This document shows, piece by piece, positions 5,965 to 10,542 of a DNA stretch of 10,542 nt. Every line of letters begins with the position of its first letter. The stretch's first letter is position 1. The position numbers and the translations under genes are program-made. Origin of the DNA: an uncultured Planctomycetales bacterium (GTDB lineage Bacteria; Planctomycetota; Planctomycetia; Pirellulales; S012-138); contig CALJLD010000112.1 in the NCBI GenBank assembly GCA_937982665.1, positions 1-10,542 on the forward strand, read 5' to 3'. Under the pieces are notes generated by a model that was not told where the DNA came from, searched no databases, and saw nothing but the letters and a program-made list of their open reading frames with translations.

Positions 5965-8592
5965 TTATCGCGTGCCATCTGCGTAGATCGTTAAGCCGGC
6001 CAGTTCCTTCTTTGCGCCAGGCAGCAAGAGACTCGTCAGGTATCCCACGCCCACGCAAGTCACAATTCCGCATGTGGTGTAGATGTATCCGTTGACGCGG
6101 CCATCAAGCCAGAGCGCTAGCATCGTGGCCGCGCCGACGAGCGCGCCTGCCATGGCACCAGCGGCGTTCGCGCGGCGGGTCATCGCTCCCAGCACGAACA
6201 ATCCGCCTAGCACGCCCATGAACAGGCCGATCACGCTGATGAACACATCGAAGAGACTCTTGATCTCCGCGCTGACGACAAACATGAGCGCCAACGCCGT
6301 GCCGGCCGCTCCCAGCAGAACCGTCAACACGCGGGCGATGTTGAGGTAAGTGGATTCGTTACTGATCTTTGCCCGTGGGCGGATGAAGTCGGTGACGATC
6401 GTCGTCGCGGTGGAGTTCATGCTTGTCGAGACCGTCGACTGCGCCGCGGCGAAAATCCCGGCGACGATCAACCCCGCCAGACCAACAGGCATTTCGCGAG
6501 CGATAAACAGCGGGAAGATCTGGTCCGTTCTGACCGTGGGGTCGAGCTTCTCCGGGTGCGACTTGTAAAACACAAACAACGCCGTCCCCATCCCAAAGAA
6601 CAGCAGCGTGGCCGGGACAGTCAACACGGCGTTGGTCCAGATGGAATTCGCCGCTCGCTTTTCATCAGGCGTGGTCATGTACCGCTGCACAACAGCTTGA
6701 TCCGCCGTGTACGACGAGATGTTCTGGCCGATTCCGCCAGCAATCACCACCCACAACGCAAGCTGAGCGCTGGTGGCATCCCAGTGCAGGTTGACCACAT
6801 TGAGCTTGTCGGCCGCGTTGGCTTCGGCAAAGAAACCGCCAAAGCCGCCATCCACGCGGCCAATCAACAGGATGATCGCCACCAGCGCGCCGCCCAGCAA
6901 CACAAATGTCTGAATGGTATCGGTCCAGATCACAGCTTCGATTCCGCCTGCCGCGCAATAGATGATGCTCAACGCGCCCATCAGCAGCACGGATTGCAGC
7001 GGCGTCAACGGCGTAGCAACTGCAAGCGCCAGCCCGGTCAGAGACATCACAACCGCCATGCGAAAAATATGAAACAGCGTGAAGCTCGCGCTGCCGAACA
7101 AACGCACGCTGCGGCTGAACCTCTTCTCCAGGTATTCGTAAGCGCTCGTGGCATCGATCCGCCGATAGAACGGCAGCGCCACGTAGACGGCCAGCACGGC
7201 AACAACGGGAATCATGAAGTTACCGATCGCGTAGACCCAGTCCTGCGCGAACGCCTTCGAGGGAATGCCGGTGTACGTCAGCGAACTGAGCATGGTGGCG
7301 AAAATGCTGCAGCCTGCGGCCCACCACGGGATGCGTTTGCCGCCGCGGAAGAAGTCGTCCGTGCTTTTGTTGTAGCGCGTGAAGTAAAGGCCAACTCCCA
7401 CCATTGCCAGCAAGTAACTAAAGAGCACTGTGTAGTTCAGCCAGCCGAAATCTTCCTCATGCGGAACCGGCGCAACACTCCAGACTCGCGGCGAGCGAAC
7501 GCGTGGGCGGACCTCGCCGCTGGCGATGATGATGCGTCCGTCCCATTCCACAGCCGCGGTTGTTACGTGATTCGCGGGCGTTTCCCCGGCGGACACCCAC
7601 GTGTTTGTCACAGTGTGAAATGCGAAAGCTTGCTTGGGGAAGCCTGGGTGATCGTCGCGAAGTTCATCCGCGCGATGAAACAAGGACCCATCCGCGCCTC
7701 CCAGCACAAGAATGTGACCTTGGCCGAGGCCCAGTGCCGTTCCGGCCATCATGGACTGTGGAGCATCGGCGCGGCGCCGCCAGTTGCCGGTTGAGGGAGT
7801 GAACTCCCAAACGTCTCGCAGAAACTCGGGTTCACCCTCAGCATTCTCCCGACGTCCGCTGATGACATAGACGCAGGTCTCGTACCCGTTGTGCTGACTG
7901 ACAATGAGGTTGAAAGCTCGCGCTGGTCCCGGCCAGGCAGGCAATTCCCGCCAGCGGAGTTCATCGTCGTTCGCTGGCTGCGAAAGATCGAGGGACCAGA
8001 ATTTCGCCAGTGCGGAATCGAGACCTGCATCGCTTTGCCCGCCGGCGACGTAAACGACGTCGCCAACGACCGCCGCCTGACCGTAAGCACAAGGCTGCGG
8101 AAGCGGCGGAAAGTCTCGAGTCTCAACCTGCTGAGTTTCCGGATTCCACGTCAGCAGGAAAACATCGGCAAACGTTTCGCTGGCATTATTTCCGCCGATG
8201 CACAACACGCCGGCCTTGGTCGTCACGCTCGCGCCGTAAGCAATCGGTCGTTGCAACTTGCCGCCGTCTTGCCAGCGATAGCTCTCGCCATCACGAATCA
8301 GGACATGGATCTCGTCATGCCAGACCTTGTCGTTCTCCCAGACTGGCCGCGGAAAGTTCGCCCCGCCGGCAACAATCAACGCATCGTTGCTCACCCCCAC
8401 AAACGGCCCCGCGACGCCAAGTTCGTTCGGTAGTGGTGGGAGTTCCTGCCAGTCGAGAGGGATGGCAGGCGAAGCGGGCGTGGTGTTGTCTTGCGCGGCA
8501 GCGTCTCGGCAAGCAAAGAGAAGGAGCACTACGCATGCGATCAGCCGTCGATACGTTGCGATCCTGCGTTCGTGCAAGACTCTTCGGCTCAT
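5965..8592 (-). CDS. Fusion of a Kelch-repeat mutarotase (NanM/YjhT-like, cyclically permuted type) and a sodium/solute symporter
   Basis: 875 residues joining two proteins that are usually separate. Residues 1-34 are a signal peptide ending near AAA/Q. Residues 45-371 form a six-bladed Kelch propeller with strands ALIVAGGANFP (71-81), VLCIGGNN (129-136), VVYVAGGQSD (179-188), CVYVISGRREN (240-250), HILVLGGADG (293-302) and RIIIASGE (353-360). AGGANFP is typical of the sialic-acid mutarotase relatives. Residues 385-860 are a sodium:solute symporter: FFRGGKRIPWWAAGCS (414-429), SSLTYTG (436-442), GGIEAVIWTDTIQ (549-561) and QSTVSTSMNSTAT (718-730), with about 13 membrane segments. The propeller would lie outside the inner membrane and could convert sugar anomers before uptake. 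Its ATG overlaps the stop of the ankyrin gene (ATGA), which supports this start. Sialic acid is a family-based guess; the actual sugar is unknown, and no aldolase or kinase is in view. Confidence 0.9.
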   Translation of the reverse strand: MSRRVLHERRIATYRRLIACVVLLLFACRDAAAQDNTTPASPAIPLDWQELPPLPNELGVAGPFVGVSNDALIVAGGANFPRPVWENDKVWHDEIHVLIRDGESYRWQDGGKLQRPIAYGASVTTKAGVLCIGGNNASETFADVFLLTWNPETQQVETRDFPPLPQPCAYGQAAVVGDVVYVAGGQSDAGLDSALAKFWSLDLSQPANDDELRWRELPAWPGPARAFNLIVSQHNGYETCVYVISGRRENAEGEPEFLRDVWEFTPSTGNWRRRADAPQSMMAGTALGLGQGHILVLGGADGSLFHRADELRDDHPGFPKQAFAFHTVTNTWVSAGETPANHVTTAAVEWDGRIIIASGEVRPRVRSPRVWSVAPVPHEEDFGWLNYTVLFSYLLAMVGVGLYFTRYNKSTDDFFRGGKRIPWWAAGCSIFATMLSSLTYTGIPSKAFAQDWVYAIGNFMIPVVAVLAVYVALPFYRRIDATSAYEYLEKRFSRSVRLFGSASFTLFHIFRMAVVMSLTGLALAVATPLTPLQSVLLMGALSIIYCAAGGIEAVIWTDTIQTFVLLGGALVAIILLIGRVDGGFGGFFAEANAADKLNVVNLHWDATSAQLALWVVIAGGIGQNISSYTADQAVVQRYMTTPDEKRAANSIWTNAVLTVPATLLFFGMGTALFVFYKSHPEKLDPTVRTDQIFPLFIAREMPVGLAGLIVAGIFAAAQSTVSTSMNSTATTIVTDFIRPRAKISNESTYLNIARVLTVLLGAAGTALALMFVVSAEIKSLFDVFISVIGLFMGVLGGLFVLGAMTRRANAAGAMAGALVGAATMLALWLDGRVNGYIYTTCGIVTCVGVGYLTSLLLPGAKKELAGLTIYADGTR

Positions 8593-9161
8593 TGCGTTTG
8601 CTTCGGCTTTGTCGATTGTTTGAAAAGCTCGATGATCTGGGCGTTGCCTTCATCCATCGCCACCTCATATGGCGAGATGATCCGCGGCTTGCCATGTGGA
8701 TCGGCACCGGCATCAAGCAGTTGCTTCACGATCTCGGCGTTCTGCTGCTTGACGGCACGAGTCAGCGGTGAAAACACCATGTCGTTTAGATTCCCATTGG
8801 GATCCGCACCGTGATTTAGCAACAGCGAAACGGCGTCAACGCGGTCGTTCTCAACAGCCACATCAAGCACTGTCATGCTTATATTGGCGAAACTGGCATC
8901 GTCCGGATTTTGCAAGATGGCCCCCTCGATTTCCGCAATTGATGCGCCAGCTTCAATGAGTTCCCAAGTGGGGCAAGTCTCTGGGGCAACCAGGGTGTGG
9001 CGAGTTGTTATCTGGACTATCCCTGTGGCGAAGAGAACGACAACGATCATCACAACTGCACCAAGCAAGCCCACCGACCACTCGAAGAAAGGCGAACGTC
9101 GCTTATTGTTGCCATGACGAGCCGGTGGTCGCTTCGTCTTTGACTTGTTGGGACTTGCCAT
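8589..9161 (-). CDS. Membrane-anchored ankyrin-repeat protein
   Basis: 190 residues. The first 22 are rich in lysine and arginine, followed by one membrane segment (about 27-50, with VGLLGAVVMIVVVLFATGI). By the positive-inside rule the tail stays in the cytoplasm and the rest lies outside the inner membrane. Residues 64-185 hold ankyrin-type repeats: a degenerate one near 64-95, a clear one at 97-129 (TVLDVAVENDRVDAVSLLL, then NHGADPNG), another at 131-160 (SPLTRAVKQQNAEIVKQLL, then DAGADPHG) and a final partial one at 163-182. Ankyrin repeats bind other proteins, so this is likely an adaptor with no enzymatic role. The stop codon overlaps the start of the Kelch-symporter fusion by four bases, implying translational coupling, and it starts 48 bases after dus. 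A partner role with the fusion is inferred from location only. No strong Shine-Dalgarno is visible before ATG 9161. Confidence 0.85.
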   Translation of the reverse strand: MASPNKSKTKRPPARHGNNKRRSPFFEWSVGLLGAVVMIVVVLFATGIVQITTRHTLVAPETCPTWELIEAGASIAEIEGAILQNPDDASFANISMTVLDVAVENDRVDAVSLLLNHGADPNGNLNDMVFSPLTRAVKQQNAEIVKQLLDAGADPHGKPRIISPYEVAMDEGNAQIIELFKQSTKPKQTQ

Positions 9162-9209
9162 GTCTTGCCCGCGTCTCTGAGCAATCTGGGTACTGCCGAC
9201 TATGTCGCC

Positions 9210-10337
9210 TCACTCATTCCCGCAACTGCCGTTCTGCTCTGGCTCGCTCGGCGGGTAACAGCCGGGAGCGTCCGTGGCATACCAACGGTCGAGAACTTCC
9301 TGCCACTGGCCAGGTCGCTTGATGCCGACGAAGGCATCGCGAACGTTTTCCGCTTGCGGATGAAGCCGGGAATACTTGATCCCAAACTTTCGCATCTGCC
9401 GGCAGCAAACTTCGCCGCCATAGATCTCGTCGGCGAGTTCATAGTGCGAAGCGATAACATCACGCTGTTCGTGAATGGTCGGTGGGGCCGGCAGTGGTTC
9501 GCCGGCGGCCAACGCGCGGCACTGAGCAAAGATCCACGGATTGCCAATTGCGCCGCGGGCGACTGTCACGCCGTCCACGCCAGTCTCGCGAATCATCGCG
9601 AGGCAAGCCTCGGCATCAAAAAGATCGCCGCTACCGAGAATTGTCCGCTCACCAACGTGCTGCTTGACTTCGCGAAGAAACTCCCAGCGGCTTGGTCCGT
9701 TGTAACGTTGCTCCACAGTTCGCCCATGCACCGTGATGGCCGCCACGCCGAGTGCAAACGCGCCGTCGAGAATCGCGAAGAACTTGTCGCGGCTCTCAGG
9801 CGTGTCGTCAATGCCGCGCCGCATCTTGACGGTAACGGGGATGTGGCTCGGCGTGGCGTCACGCACGCGGGAAACAATCTCCAGAGCCACGTCAGGATGA
9901 ATGAGATGAAACCCGCCGCGGCAGCGTCCCAGCACCTTTTTCACGGGGCAGCCGAAGTTGATATCGATAATATCGAAACCGGCCGCGACCAGTCCTTGTG
10001 CCGCTTCGCCAAACATTTGCGGGTCAGCACCCATCAACTGCCCGCCGACGGGATGCTCCTCGTCATGCACGGCAGCCCAGCGTGCGGTGCGGCGGCCACG
10101 CGTCTGCACCACCATCTTGTCGAGGACAACTTCGCAAATGGCATACGACGCCCCCAGCCGGCGGGCAATCACTCGCATGGCCATGTCGCTGTAGCCAGAA
10201 AGGGCGGCCTGCACGACGGGAAAACCGATGTGCACGTTGCCAATGCAAAGTTGCGGCAAAGACTGCCGTGCCGGCGAATGCTCGCGGGCTGGTGTTTGCG
10301 TGTGGCTGGTCGCGCTGTCGATCCCGGCTGTCGCCAT
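9210..10337 (-). CDS. dus: tRNA-dihydrouridine synthase (Dus family)
   Basis: Flavin enzyme that reduces uridine to dihydrouridine in tRNA, using NADPH. 375 residues from ATG 10337. Motifs in order: FMN-barrel entry QAALSGYSDMAMR (43-55), QLMGADP (100-106), DIIDINFGCPVKKV (122-135) with catalytic C130, VTVKMRRG (168-175) with K171, ITVHGRT (201-207) with H204, GSGDLFDA (235-242), and GVTVARGAIGNPWIF (256-270) for FMN phosphate. The C-terminal helical domain follows (to 375). The entry motif differs from the common QAPMAG, and the segment after the cysteine (LGRCRGGFHL) departs from the usual one, so the DusA/B/C subtype is uncertain. The frame is open to 10445, but a TATAAT box at 10416-10411 would place the transcript start inside that extension, so ATG 10337 is preferred. 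It is the probable first gene of a unit with the ankyrin and fusion genes. Confidence 0.93.
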   Translation of the reverse strand: MATAGIDSATSHTQTPAREHSPARQSLPQLCIGNVHIGFPVVQAALSGYSDMAMRVIARRLGASYAICEVVLDKMVVQTRGRRTARWAAVHDEEHPVGGQLMGADPQMFGEAAQGLVAAGFDIIDINFGCPVKKVLGRCRGGFHLIHPDVALEIVSRVRDATPSHIPVTVKMRRGIDDTPESRDKFFAILDGAFALGVAAITVHGRTVEQRYNGPSRWEFLREVKQHVGERTILGSGDLFDAEACLAMIRETGVDGVTVARGAIGNPWIFAQCRALAAGEPLPAPPTIHEQRDVIASHYELADEIYGGEVCCRQMRKFGIKYSRLHPQAENVRDAFVGIKRPGQWQEVLDRWYATDAPGCYPPSEPEQNGSCGNE

Positions 10338-10410
10338 GATGAAGTTGCGAAGGTAGTGCAGGTGAGAGGTTGCGTGTTTGTTCTCATCGTGCCGCACGTG
10401 CGACACGCCG

Positions 10411-10416
10411 ATTATA
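10411..10416 (-). promoter_or_regulatory. Candidate -10 box upstream of dus
   Basis: A perfect TATAAT on the minus strand, 73 bases before the chosen dus start. A TTGACC at 10445-10440 could be a -35 box, but the spacer is 23 bases, too long for a standard sigma70 promoter; at 17 bases the sequence is TTCGGG, a poor match. Transcription would start near 10404. Confidence 0.4.
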
Positions 10417-10445
10417 CACGCAGATACGCGCGTCCCGAAGGTCAA

Positions 10446-10542
10446 GCCGCGTCACTGGCCCGGCACCAGCGTGAGGTGACGATCATGTGAAATTCCAAAT
10501 TGCCAAAGAGCGAAACGGCAAATTCCCACGGAAGCTGCGCAG
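10446..10542. other. Right edge, no gene recognised
   Basis: I see no supported coding sequence or RNA gene in these 97 bases on either strand. It is probably intergenic DNA upstream of dus or the end of a neighbouring gene cut by the window. Confidence 0.4.

Noticed and set aside
6556..7794. Plus-strand open frame of 412 codons opposite the symporter fusion
   Set aside because: Rich in H, R and Q, with no domain; the minus strand encodes continuous Kelch and SSS motifs.
8010..8771. Plus-strand open frame of 253 codons across the ankyrin/fusion junction
   Set aside because: Arginine-rich, low-complexity shadow over two supported minus-strand genes.
9165..10490. Plus-strand open frame of 441 codons opposite dus
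   Set aside because: It is longer than dus but has no recognisable domain and a composition typical of a shadow frame; all Dus motifs are on the minus strand.
1..10542. CRISPR array, insertion sequence, tRNA or rRNA gene
   Set aside because: No regularly spaced repeats, transposase motifs or RNA-gene signatures were seen on either strand by eye.

Overview
The window looks like a stretch of planctomycete chromosome, probably from the Pirellula-like group. The evidence is the mix of genes: a secreted formylglycine-type sulfatase, a secreted five-bladed propeller protein, a Kelch mutarotase fused to a sodium/solute symporter, and small loosely packed gene groups on both strands at moderately high GC. 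This placement is inferred from gene content. There is no rRNA, tRNA, insertion sequence, CRISPR array or phage gene in view.

Layout. On the left, a sulfatase runs on the minus strand off the window edge (911 to 1). It is divergent, across a 183-base gap, from a plus-strand series: the secreted propeller protein (1095-2150), a sugar-phosphate-isomerase-like TIM-barrel protein (2224-3042), a MaoC/NodN-type hot-dog dehydratase (3169-3630), the DNA polymerase III delta' subunit (3666-4760) and an acidic protein of unknown function (4809-5942). A sigma70-like promoter at 3077-3105 suggests that the last three form their own transcription unit. This series meets a minus-strand group 22 bases away: tRNA-dihydrouridine synthase (10337-9210), a membrane-anchored ankyrin-repeat protein (9161-8589) and the 875-residue Kelch-symporter fusion (8592-5965).

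How the genes may work together. Left and right ends both point to carbohydrate scavenging. The sulfatase and the propeller protein are exported. The fusion would present a sugar-anomer-converting domain outside the inner membrane on the same chain as a sodium-driven transporter. The middle holds housekeeping genes (holB, MaoC-like) and dus lies at the right. The most noteworthy item is the ankyrin/fusion pair: the two genes overlap by four bases (ATGA), and both proteins are predicted to place their soluble domain on the outer face of the inner membrane. I see no evidence of a wholly new defence or mobile system here.
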